This document shows, in pieces, positions 12,901 to 22,713 of a stretch of DNA of 64,000 bases; within the stretch, counting starts at the first letter, position 1; every line of letters starts with the position of its first letter. The stretch is from NCBI RefSeq assembly GCF_910592395.1, contig NC_088314.1, forward strand, positions 17,767,998 through 17,831,997, read 5' to 3'. Position numbers and translations under genes: made by a program. Below the pieces are notes generated by a model. The model saw only the letters and a program-made list of their open reading frames with translations. It was not told the origin of the DNA and ran no database searches. The DNA is from Lineus longissimus (Eukaryota > Nemertea > Pilidiophora > Heteronemertea > Lineidae).

Positions 12901-15900
12901 CACTGGAACCAACGACCACAGTTGAACCAACATCCACAGTTGAACCGACTTCTACAGTTGAACCAACAACTACATCTGAACCAACTACAACGCTGGAGCC
13001 TACAACTACAGTGGAACCAACTTCAACAGCGGAACCAACCACAACTCCTGAACCAACAACTACACTGGAACCAACGACCACAGTTGAACCAACATCCACA
13101 GTTGAACCAACATCCACAGTTGAATCGACCACTACAGTTGAACCAACAACTACATCTGAACCAACTACAACACGGGAGCCTACAACCACACTGGTACCAA
13201 CAACTACAGCGGAACCAACAACCACAACTCAGGATCTAACTACTACTGCTGAACAAACCACAACTCTTGAGCCAACAACCACAGTCGAACCAACAACCTC
13301 AGTAGAACCAACTACGACCGTAGAACCAACAACCACAGTTGAACCAACAACCACTGTGAAACAAACTACTACAGCTGAACCAACAACAACTCTTGAGCCA
13401 TTGTCCACAATTGAACCGACAACTACAGTTGAACGAACAACTACAACTGAACCAACTACAACGCTAGAACCTACAACTACTGTTGAACCAACTTCAACAG
13501 CCGAACCAACCACAACTCCTGAACCAACAACTACACTGGAACCAATGACCACAGTTGAACCAACAACCACTCTGGAACCAACAACCACAGTTGAACCAAC
13601 CACCACAGTGGAACCAACTAGCACAATTGAACCAACCACCACTGTGGAGCAAACCGCCAGAATTGAACCAACAACCACTGTGGAACCAACCACAACAGTT
13701 GATCCAACCACCACTGTGGAACCAACCACCACAGTTGAACCAACAACCACTGTAGAAGCAACTACCACAGTTGAACCAACAACCACTGTGGGACCAACCT
13801 CCACTGTGGAACCAACTACCACAGTTGAACCAATAACGACTTTGGAACCAACCACCACAGTTGAACCAACAACAAGTTCTGAGCCAACATCAACAAATGA
13901 ATTGACTACTACAGCAGAATTAACAACCACTGCGGAGCAAACTTCCACTGCTGAACCAACCACAACTCTTCAACCAACAACTACATTGGAACCAACGACC
14001 ACAGTTGAACCAGCCACAACTCTTGAGCCAACGTCCACAGTTGAACCAACTACTACAGTTGAACCAACAACTACATCTGAACCAACTACAACGCTGGAGC
14101 CTACAACAACAGTGCAACCAACTTCAACAGTGGAACCAACCACAACTCTTGAATCAACAACTACACTGGAACCAACTACAACGCTGGAGCCAACAACCAC
14201 AGTAGACCCAACAACTACAGTGGAACCAACAACCACAACTCAGCACCCAACTACTACTGCTGAACAAACCACAACTCTTGAACCAACAACTACATTGGAA
14301 CCAACAGCAACAGTTGAACCAACATCCACAATTGAATCGACTACTACAGTTGAACCAACAACTACATCTGAACCAACTACAACGCGGGAGCCTACAACCA
14401 CACTGGTACCAACCACTACAGCGGAACCTACAACCACAACTCAGGATCCAACTACTACTGCTGAACAAACAACACCTCTTAAGCCAACAACCACAGTCGA
14501 ACCAACAACTTCAGTAGAACCAACTACGACCGTAGAACCAACAACCACAGTTCAACCAACAACCACTGTGGAACAAACTACTACAGCTGAACCAACAACA
14601 ACTCTTGAGCCATTGTCCACAGTTGAACCGACAACTACAGTTGAACCAACAACTACATCTGAACCAACTACAACGCTAGAACCTACAACTATCGTGGAAC
14701 CAACTTCAACAGCCGAACCAACCACAACTCTTGAACCAACAACTTCACTGGACCCAACGACCACAGTTGAACCAGCATCCACAGTTGAACCGACTTCTAC
14801 AGTTGAACCAACAACTACATCTGAACCAAATACAACGCTAGAGCCTACAACTACCGTTGAACCAACTTCAACAGCCGAACCAACCACAACTCTTGAACCA
14901 ACAACTACACTGGAACCGATGACCACAGTTGAACCAACAACCACTCTGGAACCAACAACCACAGTTGAACCAACCACCACAGTGGAACCAACTAGCACAA
15001 TTGAACCAACCACCACTGCGGAACAAACCGCCAGAATTGAACCAACAACCACTGTGGAACCAACCACAACAGTTGATCCAACCACCACTGTGGAACCAAC
15101 CACCACAGTTGAACCAACAACCACTGTAGAAGCAACTACCACAGTTGAACCAACAACCACTGCGGGACCAACCTCCACTGTGGAACCAACTACCACAGTT
15201 GAACCAACAACAACTTTGGAACCAACCACCACAGTTGAACCAACAACAAGTTCTGAGCCAACATCAACAAATGAATTGACTACTACAGCAGAATTAACAA
15301 CTACTGCGGAGCAAACTTCCACTGCTGAACCAACCACAACTCTTCAACCAACAACTACATTGGAACCAACGACCACAGTTGAACCAGCCACAACTCTTGA
15401 GCCAACGTCCACAGTTGAACCAACTACTACAGTTGAACCAACAACTACATCTGAACCAACTACAACGCTGGAGCCTACAACAACAGTGCAACCAACTTCA
15501 ACAGTGGAACCAACCACAACTCTTGAATCAACAACTACACTGGAACCAACTACAACGCTGGAGCCAACAACCACAGTAGACCCAACAACTACAGTGGAAC
15601 CAACAACCACAACTCAGCACACAACTACTACTGCTGAAAAAACCACAACTCTTGAACCAACAACTACATTGGAACCAATAACAACAGTTGAACCAACATC
15701 CACAATTGAATCGACTACTACAGTTGAACCAACAACTACATCTGAACCAACTACAACGCGGGAGCCTACAACCACACTGGTACCAACCACTACAGCGGAA
15801 CCTACAACCACAATTCAGGATCCAACTACTACTGCTGAACAAACAACACCTCTTAAGCCAACAACCACAGTCGAACCAACAACTTCAGTAGAACCAACTA

Positions 15901-17099
15901 CGACCGTAGAACCAACAACCACAGTTGAACCAAAAACCACTGTGGAACAAACTACTACAGCTGAACCAAAAACAACTCTTGAGCCAACCATCACTGCGGA
16001 ACCAACTACTACAGCTGAACCAACCACAACTCTCGAGCCAGCAGCCAAACTGGAACCAACAACAACAGTTGAATTACCAACTTCTGCGGATCCAACTACT
16101 ACAGCTGAACAAACCACAACTCTCAAGGCAGCATCCACAGTTGGACCAACTACTACACCTGAACTAACAACCACCAGGGAACCAACTACTACACCTGAAC
16201 CAACCACAACTCTCGAGGCAGCATCCACAGTTGGACCAACTACTACACCTGAACTAACAACAACCAGGGAACCAACTACTACAGCTGCACCGACCACAAC
16301 TCTTGAACAAAGAACTACAGTGGAACCAACTACTACAGTTGAACCGACATCCACTGCGGAGCCGACTACTACAGCCGAACCAACCACAACCCTTGAGCCA
16401 GCAGCCAAACTGGAACCAACAACAACAGTTGAACTACCAACTACTGCGGAACCAACTACTACAGCTGAACCAACCACAACTCTCGAGCCAGCAGCCAAAC
16501 TGGAAGCAACAACAGCAGTTGAATTACCAACTTCTGCGGATCCAACTACTACAGCTGAACAAACCACAACTCTCAAGGCAGCATCCACAGTTGGACCAAC
16601 TACTACACCTGAACTAACAACAACCAGGGAACCAACTACTACACCTGAACCAACCACAACTCTCGAGGCAGCATCCACAGTTGGACAAACTACTACACCT
16701 GAACTAACAACCACCAGGGAACCAACTACTACACCTGAACCAACCACAACTCTCGAGGCAGCATCCACAGTTGGACCAACTATTACACCTGAACTAACAA
16801 CAACCAGGGAACCAACTACTTCAGCTGCACCGACCACAACTCTTGAACAAAGAACTACAGTGGAACCAACTACTACAGTTGAATCGACATCCACTGCGGA
16901 GCCGACTACTACAGCTGAACCAACCACAACCCTCGAGCCAGCAGCCAAAATGGAACCAACAACAACAGTTGAACCACCAACTTCTGCGGAATCAACTGCT
17001 TCAGCTGAACAAACCACTTCTCCAGAGCAAACAATCACAGAGGAACCAACTACCACAGGTGACATAATCAGCACTCTGGAGCCAAATACCACAACTTAA
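64..17099 (+). CDS. Giant modular mucin-like protein: (SEA - Cys-rich - Thr/Pro-rich) x2, 5' end outside window
   Basis: Ten coding exons can be joined in frame: 64-170, 397-464, 750-919, 1573-1794, 2186-5905, 6039-6145, 6372-6439, 6725-6894, 7548-7769 and 8161-17099. Every junction has AG/GT signals and a matching phase (1-0-2-1-1-1 within each module). The protein order is SEA, Cys-rich domain, PTS tract, SEA, Cys-rich domain, PTS tract, stop. Thr/Pro-rich tracts of hexapeptide type EPTTTV are typical of heavily O-glycosylated secreted or surface mucins, and SEA domains occur in such proteins. No transmembrane segment is seen after the last tract, so as it stands the product would be secreted; a phase-1 donor at 17,058 could lead to further exons. 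No orthologue is recognised and no gene name is given. The role is inferred: mucus or extracellular matrix. The upstream part of the gene lies outside the window. Confidence 0.8.
1573..1794 (+). CDS. Cysteine-rich domain exon of module A (PAN/apple-like)
   Basis: This 222-nt exon (74 codons, phase 1 in and out) is bounded by tttgcag and gtagga. It encodes a compact, basic, Cys-rich unit with the pattern C-P-Y, N-C-P, F-C-R-S-Q-C, D-C-K-G-Y-W-F, Q-C-S-L and I-C-S-N-P. The segment CRSQCDALPDCKGYWF resembles the helix-plus-strand core of PAN/apple domains (C-x3-C, then C before an aromatic-rich strand). I regard that assignment as plausible, not proven. PAN-like domains bind proteins or carbohydrate. 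A longer frame starts at 1398, but the preceding region is intron because the SEA exon joins directly at 1573 in phase. Confidence 0.65.
2186..5905 (+). CDS. Thr/Pro/Glu-rich mucin tract exon, module A (1,240 codons)
   Basis: A single exon of 3,720 nt enters after ctatcttcag in phase 1 and leaves at AATG followed by gtatgcc in phase 1. It starts DCPTESTTK and then runs as degenerate hexapeptides of type EPTTTV, with TVE, TSTAEP, TTTLEP, TTTSEP and TTTREP variants. Thr is roughly half of all residues. Serine is scarce and cysteine is absent from the repeats, as in gel-forming or cell-surface mucin PTS domains. The tract should be rod-like and densely O-glycosylated. The DNA repeat unit is 18 nt and therefore keeps the frame. 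Confidence 0.8.
2250..5880 (+). repeat. 18-nt coding minisatellite (EPTTTV type), array 1
   Basis: The DNA consensus is close to gaaccaacaaccacagtt. Unit lengths are multiples of 3, so substitutions rather than frameshifts separate units. Longer composite units (for example the blocks from 4,060 and from 4,860) recur within the array. Confidence 0.9.
6039..6894 (+). CDS. SEA domain of module B, exons 6039-6145, 6372-6439, 6725-6894
   Basis: This is a copy of the module A SEA domain at a constant offset of 5,975 bp, with the same splice sites and phases. Exons 2 and 3 are identical to copy A by eye. Exon 1 differs by one replacement (the Phe of DLFNSS is Leu here) and one silent change in the Leu codon near its end. 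It follows directly on the module A Thr-rich exon: G from 5905 joins AG of 6039 to make the Glu codon of ETSFEAS. Confidence 0.75.
7548..7769 (+). CDS. Cysteine-rich domain exon of module B (PAN/apple-like)
   Basis: This has the same length, splice sites and phase as the module A exon. It differs by three base changes, all amino-acid replacements: V to I, K to T and Y to N in the stretch after GYWFK. The K to T change makes an N-G-T glycosylation sequon that copy A lacks. All cysteines are kept, which argues that the domain is still under constraint. Confidence 0.65.
8161..17099 (+). CDS. Thr/Pro/Glu-rich mucin tract exon, module B, with stop codon (2,979 codons)
   Basis: One open exon of 8,939 nt begins at actgtccgac after ctatcttcag and ends at TAA 17097-17099. 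Its first part matches the start of the module A tract. It contains two long near-identical blocks (10,094-12,334 and 12,335-14,575) and a partial third (to about 15,970). From about 16,000 the repeat type changes to ALA/GLY-containing units (AASTVGPTTTPELTTTREP). The 3' end may be the true stop. Alternatively the phase-1 donor ACAG|gtgaca at 17,058/17,059 could be used. It is almost entirely one exon with no unique sequence. Confidence 0.75.
8225..15970 (+). repeat. 18-nt coding minisatellite (EPTTTV type), array 2
   Basis: The same 18-nt unit as array 1 runs through most of the module B exon. It is arranged in higher-order blocks of several hundred to 2,241 bp. Confidence 0.9.
10094..14575 (+). 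repeat. 2,241-bp higher-order direct repeat, two copies
   Basis: Copy 1 is about 10,094-12,334 and copy 2 about 12,335-14,575, at an offset of exactly 2,241 bp (747 codons). The encoded residues appear identical. One silent difference was seen: actacc near 11,240 against actact near 13,481. A shorter third copy continues to about 15,970 at offset 1,374 for its distal part, so 867 bp (289 codons) are missing or were never added. Confidence 0.85.
16000..17000 (+). repeat. C-terminal subrepeat family (about 90 nt) with Ala/Gly spacers
   Basis: The segment reading AASTVGPTTTPELTTTREP followed by TTTPEPTTTLE recurs at about 16,125, 16,220, 16,578, 16,670 and 16,762. A larger block with EPAAKLEPTTTVELPTSA frames it (about 16,035, 16,395, 16,490 and 16,935). 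It is still in frame, but clearly different in composition from the EPTTTV array. Confidence 0.8.
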
Positions 17100-17929
17100 C
17101 CAAGCCTACAACCACCAGAGCAAAACCAACTCGTTCAATATTCAAGTGGACAACATCATTGAACCCCATTGGTCAAGTCAAGCCTTGACTTTAGAAACAA
17201 TATCGGTAATATCATGATGATGGTGTCTAGCGGTGGTTTTCTTGGTTCTTTAGCAAACCACCTGCTGTTTCTGACAACACTATGACAATGTCCCTCAAAC
17301 ATTTTTTCGTCACTAAAATGCCTAAATGTAAAAAGGAGCCGAGTTGAGCATTGTATTTACAAAATATTTGCCATGTCACAGTGTGTTGTCAACAATTTCT
17401 CTATTACATGTATATGCACTATATTACATACAGGTACTGAAAACGTATCATTTTATGATTAGTTCATCTAAAAACATTAACAGTAATCAACATGTGTTTT
17501 TATATGAAGATGATGTAAATACCTTACACAACACAACTGCCAAATACTGTGAGTAAAAAAGGCTATTGCAAGCTTTGAATTCTCACTTTTATTAATTATA
17601 CATAAATTTGGAAATCATCTTGTGTATGTATAGAATGTGTCCATTTTAATAATCGACAAATAGTCGATTTTGGCTACATGTACACGAGGGATTTGATATA
17701 TGTTTTAATGTATTGCAAAGTACTAATTAGTTTATTGTTATGTTAATTGCTATAAAAATAGTCAGAATGATTAAAACAGTTTTAAATTCCCCCAATTTTT
17801 AAGGGCCATGTATACATTTGGGGATTTGAAATTCATTTTAAAAAGATCTGTACCTGAACATATCAAAATGTATTAAATGGGTGCGACGTTCATGTATATT
17901 GTATTTGCTGAAGGATTAAAGGGACAATA

Positions 17930-18140
17930 TAATCCAGCTAAGCAGGCAAGATAAAGTTACACGAAGCCGCCAATAGGGGCATCTCACAGTACGTCGAAAT
18001 GATTCAGGCTTGTAGGAGGAATACATTTAGTGCTGAATCTGACATTACCCAGGGCCCTTATACTGTGTATATTGGTCACCTGAAGATGGCCAGATTAGTG
18101 TCTCTATATATATCTGCCTACAGTCCACCTTTAAGAAAAT
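17930..18140. repeat. Dispersed repeat family 1, copy 1
   Basis: It shares aggcaagataaagttacac, then ccaatagggg and ctcac, and further on a cccttatactgtg / gtcacctgaag block, with the copies at 19,330-19,640 and about 44,830-44,970. It is probably a non-autonomous element; the family is unnamed here. Confidence 0.45.
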
Positions 18141-18687
18141 AGAAATCCACATTGCCATAGTGCAGTTAATATGCATGCAAATTCGTTTAAACATGGTATT
18201 TATGGTGTTTGTTGTACATATTTCTACACAGTCAATTGGATTGTGGAAATTTATATTCAATACATGTTAAACAATTAGAAATTTTCAAATTTTTATTGAA
18301 TGGAGTAAACCTTTAATGTATATTTACATGTATAAATTTTAATGAAACAGAAGGTTCTTTAAAAGTAATGTATCGGCTTCATGTACAATTGCCTTATTCA
18401 TGAGCGAATACAGTACTTTATAATTTAGTGAAGCAAAACTATTAAGTGTGACCTTCTTTGAATGTTATTTTTTTAAGAAATGCATTGATTTATTGAACAA
18501 TGCCTCAGTTCAAGTCGTGCATTATTTCAGAATAACATAACCTAAAAAAATTTACTTCAAACTCTTTTAAAGGTCCTAGGTTATACAAGTAACTTCGTCA
18601 TGTATTATCAATAAAAATAACCCAAAAGTGAATTGTACATGTACATGTGTATATATAATACAACTTTGATTTTTTTTAATGTTATTT

Positions 18688-18744
18688 CAAAGTAATGCAT
18701 CGATTTATTGAACAATGCCTCAGTTCAAGCGAGGCATTACTTTG
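18688..18744 (+). repeat. Hairpin segment, duplicated from about 18,475
   Basis: CAAAGTAATGC pairs with GCATTACTTTG as an 11-bp perfect outer stem. Inside, AATGCCTC can pair with GAGGCATT over a 9-nt loop. A diverged direct copy with the same tttattgaacaatgcctcagttcaag core lies at about 18,480-18,535. Confidence 0.5.
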
Positions 18745-19002
18745 AAACTCTTTGAAAGGTTGCAGATTATCATGTGAAGTTGGAAACAATTTCAAAGCCT
18801 ACATGTTTTTTAGTTTTACAAAATGTACTTTGTGTTCATGTATTACTCAAAAATGAATCATTGATTGATTTAAAGGGACCACATGTCACAACATCAAGAT
18901 TAAAAAACAGTGTCACAATGTACATACATCTAGTAATTCTTCCATGTTCCCATATTTTTATTTGTACATAAATATTTTAAATGTAAATTAAAATTTTACA
19001 CC

Positions 19003-19008
19003 AATAAA
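19003..19008 (+). terminator. Candidate polyadenylation signal AATAAA
   Basis: AATAAA sits in an AT-rich context (caccaataaagttatat) about 1.9 kb after the mucin stop. An earlier AATAAA is at 18,610. Which one is used cannot be told from sequence. Confidence 0.35.
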
Positions 19009-19319
19009 GTTATATAATTAATATGACAGTTATTTTATCTTATATCTAAGCATCAACTCTATTGGTAGATACATTAAATTGCGAGGTAAAGGGCAAAATA
19101 GCATGATGTAATGGCAATTTGTCTCCACATCAAATAATGCAACTGTAAAACAAGTAGAGTGGATAGAATTATTTGGAACAGGATGGAACCCAATTTAAAG
19201 GGTGTCTAAAGGCAGCAGCCAGATTGGTAAACACAAAAACGCAAATAAAGGTCTCAATCCTATATATCGAAACTGGTTCACCGAGGCTCAGGAATATCTA
19301 TACATTATAGGCCTATTTA

Positions 19320-19640
19320 TTGTTAAGCAAAACCACAGGCCCCTAAATTGTGGATATTAGTCTCCCGAAGACCAACAATTTGGCCCCCTACCTCCTGCCT
19401 ATAATACCCCTTTAAAGAGAGAATATAGGCAGCAGCAATGTAGGCAAGATAAAGTTACACAAAATCTCCAATAGGGTGTCCCCCATCTTGCTGTAACTGA
19501 ATTGTTCAATACGCTTGCACCAGTTCGGCTCTAACTAAAACACAGTCATCCAATCCCCCAAACTGTGCATAGGAGTCACATGAAGAACACCAATTTGGCC
19601 CCCTAACTCTTGTCCATAGTCCCCTTTTAAGTCTTTTAAG
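19320..19640. repeat. Dispersed repeat family 1, copies 2 and 3 (tandem fragments)
   Basis: Two blocks with the pattern cccctaaattgtgg or ccccaaactgtgc, then agtc and a gaag motif, followed by caatttggccccctaac, lie back to back. Between them is the gtaggcaagataaagttacac segment also seen at 17,945. Confidence 0.45.
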
Positions 19641-19847
19641 TCTTTTGGCACTATTGCTCACTATACATTGTAGGCCTTTGAATTGGAATCAGTGGCAATA
19701 CTCACTGTGGAGAGGTATTTTTGGTTCCGTTGAGAATGATAGCACACTGTTGAAGTAGGCTCCTATCCGCTGTACACCTCCGCTGTACACCTCCGCTGTA
19801 CACCTCTGTGTACATCTCTTTAGAAGGAATGGGCTGGTCGATCTGAA

Positions 19848-19940
19848 TGAAATGAAATGAAATTTATTAGCCAAAACACAATGTTGAAATACATGCACTA
19901 CAAAATTCGTTAAAAAAACCATATGAGATTAAATGTCCTC
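19848..19940. mobile_element. Possible LINE 3'-tail fragment
   Basis: gaaatgaaatgaaatttatt followed by a stretch ending gaaatacatg resembles the 3' end of the LINE at 22,714 (tgaatatttattcg ... gaaatacatg). It is short and the match is weak. Confidence 0.3.
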
Positions 19941-20079
19941 ACAGTCCAACTTTGAACTGCTTGAATAGGTTGTGACAGTGTCCTTCATACGCGCCCTGGC
20001 TTTCATGTCGGTAACTGTACTTCAAAAGGACATAAATTTTGCATTAGGACAATATCGAATTTCAAACGCTCAACTCCGG

Positions 20080-20170
20080 AAATAAATGCAGTCCATTTCG
20101 TCATCCTGATCGTCCTTCCGGGCAACAGGACGAGGCCGGTCCACTGCGTCCGGAGTGGACTGAAATGCAG
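20080..20170. repeat. Dispersed repeat family 2, related to the 48-kb duplication
   Basis: The string gcagtccatttcgtcatcct, followed by gaggccggtccactgcgtc and ggagtgg, matches the cores at about 48,095-48,170 and 48,612-48,700. Confidence 0.4.
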
Positions 20171-20547
20171 AGTCGGGTGCAGAGTATAGTGCAAGATCAT
20201 GTGAACTTGGTCCCTATTAGAAGCTAAACTCACTTGTTCATGCCCCTATTCGTACATCGTTAAAACACTAAAACGGGTATTATATAACTCTCAGCTTGAT
20301 CAAGTCTGACTTCTAAAACAAAGTGACTAAATCAGTGTAACCTCGCTATTACGAATTCCCGGATACAACGAACCCTTTTTCCGAGAATCAGCACTTTTCG
20401 TGAATACACAAATGGGGGGGGTTAAGGGGGCGCATGAGGCACACGGCATTCAGCCACCCCACACCTTTGTTTCTGAAATTGCAACTTCTTTTCTATATGG
20501 GTGAGGCTGTGCCCCCCCCCCTAAATTCTGCGATGATTAGTTATTCG

Positions 20548-22713
20548 TCCAGACTGTCCTAATGACCCAGAATGTGACAATGAGACAACTATCTCAGCTC
20601 TGAAGCTGGAGAAGTCGTTGGTCCAACTGTCCCAATATGACCCTGAATGTGACGATGAGACATATCTGAGCTCCAACTCTAGGGAAGTCTTTGGTCCAAA
20701 ATGTCCCAATATGACTAGAGAAGTATTTGGACAAACCTGTCCGAATATGACCAAGAATGTGACATTGGGCGTCTATCTTAGCTCCGGCACTGGAGAAATC
20801 ATTGGTTCAAACTGTCCTAATATGACCCAGAATATGACAAGGGGGCATTTGTCTAAATCTTCGACACTGGAAAAGAGTTTGGACAAAACTGTCCTGATAT
20901 CACCCAGAATGTGACAAGGGGCACCTATCTCAGCTCTGAGGCTGGAGAAGTCATTGGTCCAACTGTCCCAATATCACCCTGAATGTGACAATTATATCTG
21001 AGCTCCGACACTGGGGCGTCTTTGGTCCAAATTGTCTCAAAATCACCCAGAATGTGACAAGGGGGCACCTATCTCAGCTCTGAGGCTGGAGAAGTCTTTT
21101 GTCCAGCTGTCCCAATATGACCCTCAATGTGACAATGAGACATCTATCTGAGCTCCGATACTGGGGAAGTCTTTGGTCCAAATTGTCTCAAAAATCACCC
21201 AGAATGTGACAAGGGGACACCTATCTCAGATCTGAGGCTGGAGAAGTCTTTGGTCCAACTGTCCCAATATCACCCTGAATGTGACAATTAGACATCTATC
21301 TGCGCTCCGATACTGGAGAATTCTTTGGTCCAAATTGTCTCAATATCACCCAGAATGTGACAAGGGGACACCTATCTCCGCTCTGAGGCTGGAGAAGTCT
21401 TTTGTCCAACTGTCCCAATATGACCCTCAATGTGACAATGAGACATCTATCTGAGCTCCGATACTGGGGAAGTCTTTGGTCCAAATTGTCTCAATATCAC
21501 CCAGAATGTGACAAGGGAGCACCTATCTCAGCTCTGAGGCTGGAGAAGTCATTGGTCCAACTGTCCCAATATCACCCTGAATGTGACAATTAGACATCTA
21601 TCTGAGCTCCGACACTGGGGAAGTCTTTGGTCCAAACTGCCCTAATTATGACCCAGAATGTGACAAGGGGGCGACTATCTCAGCGCCGAAACTAGAGAAG
21701 TCTTGGGTCCAAACAGTCCCAGTATGACCCAGAATGTGACAATGAGGAACATATCTGAGCTTCCTATAATGGAAAAATCTTTGGTCTAAACAGTCCTAGT
21801 ATAACCCAGAATGTGACAATGAGGAACATATCTGAGCTCCTACACTGGAAAAGTCTTTGGTCCAAACAGCCCAGTATGACCCAGAATGTGACAATGAGGA
21901 ACATATCTGAGCTCCTACACTGGAAAAGTCTTTGGTCCAAACAGTCCTAGTATGACCCAGACTGTGACAATGAGGAACATATCTGAGCTCCTACACTGGA
22001 AAAGTCTTTGGTCCAAACAGTCCTAGTATGACCCAGAATGTGACAATGAGGAACATATCTGAGCTCCTACACTGGAAAGGTCTTTGGTCCAAACAGTCCT
22101 AGTATGACCCAGACTGTGACAATGAGGAACATATCTGAGCTCCTACACTGGAAAAGTCTTTGGTCCGACCTGTCCTAGTATGACCCAGAATGTGACAATG
22201 AGGAACATATCTGAGCTCCTACACTGGAAAAGTCTTTGGTCCAAACAGTCCTAGTATGACCCAGAATGTGACAATGAGGAACATATCTGAGCTCCTACAC
22301 TGGAAAAGTCTTTGGTCCAAACAGTCCTAGTATGACCCAGAATGTGACAATGAGGAACATATCTGAGCTCCTACACTGGAAAGGTCTTTGGTCCAAACAG
22401 TCCTAGTATGACCCAGAATGTGACAATGAGGAACATATCTGAGCTCATACACTGGAAAAGTCTTTGGTCCGACCTGTCCTAGTATGACCCAGACTGTGAC
22501 AATGAGGAACATATCTGAGCTCCTACACTGGAAAAGTCTTTGGTCCGACCTGTCCTAATATGACCCAGACTGTGACAATGAGGAACATATCTGAGCTCCT
22601 ACACTGGAAAAGTCTTTGGTCCGACCTGTCCTAGTATGACCCAGACTGTGACAATGAGGAACATATCTGAGCTCCTACACTGGAAAAGTCTTTGGTCCGA
22701 CCTGTCCTAGTAT
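20548..22713. repeat. 76-bp satellite array, left part
   Basis: About 28 tandem units of roughly 76 bp. Two flavours are visible. The first runs to about 21,700 with caatatcaccctgaatgtgacaa. The second runs from about 21,720 with tatgacccagaatgtgacaa, then tgaggaacatatctgagctc and ctacactgg. The array continues after the LINE insertion. Short open frames within it are by-products of the repeat. Confidence 0.9.

Larger units (their letters stand above)
17100..19010 (+). other. Probable 3' untranslated region of the mucin gene
   Basis: This AT-rich stretch follows the TAA stop and has no convincing coding frame. Possible polyadenylation signals AATAAA are at 18,610-18,615 and 19,003-19,008. 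It holds one copy of a dispersed repeat (about 17,930-18,140) and a duplicated hairpin segment (about 18,470-18,540 and 18,680-18,750). Confidence 0.45.

Noticed and set aside
2232-17092. Long minus-strand frames encoding VVVGSTVVVGS repeats and plus-strand frames encoding NQQPQLNQ repeats
   Set aside because: They are the other frames of the 18-nt coding repeat; because the unit is a multiple of 3 and stop-free, several frames stay open. Splice sites, flanking SEA and Cys-rich domains and phase all support the EPTTTV frame only.
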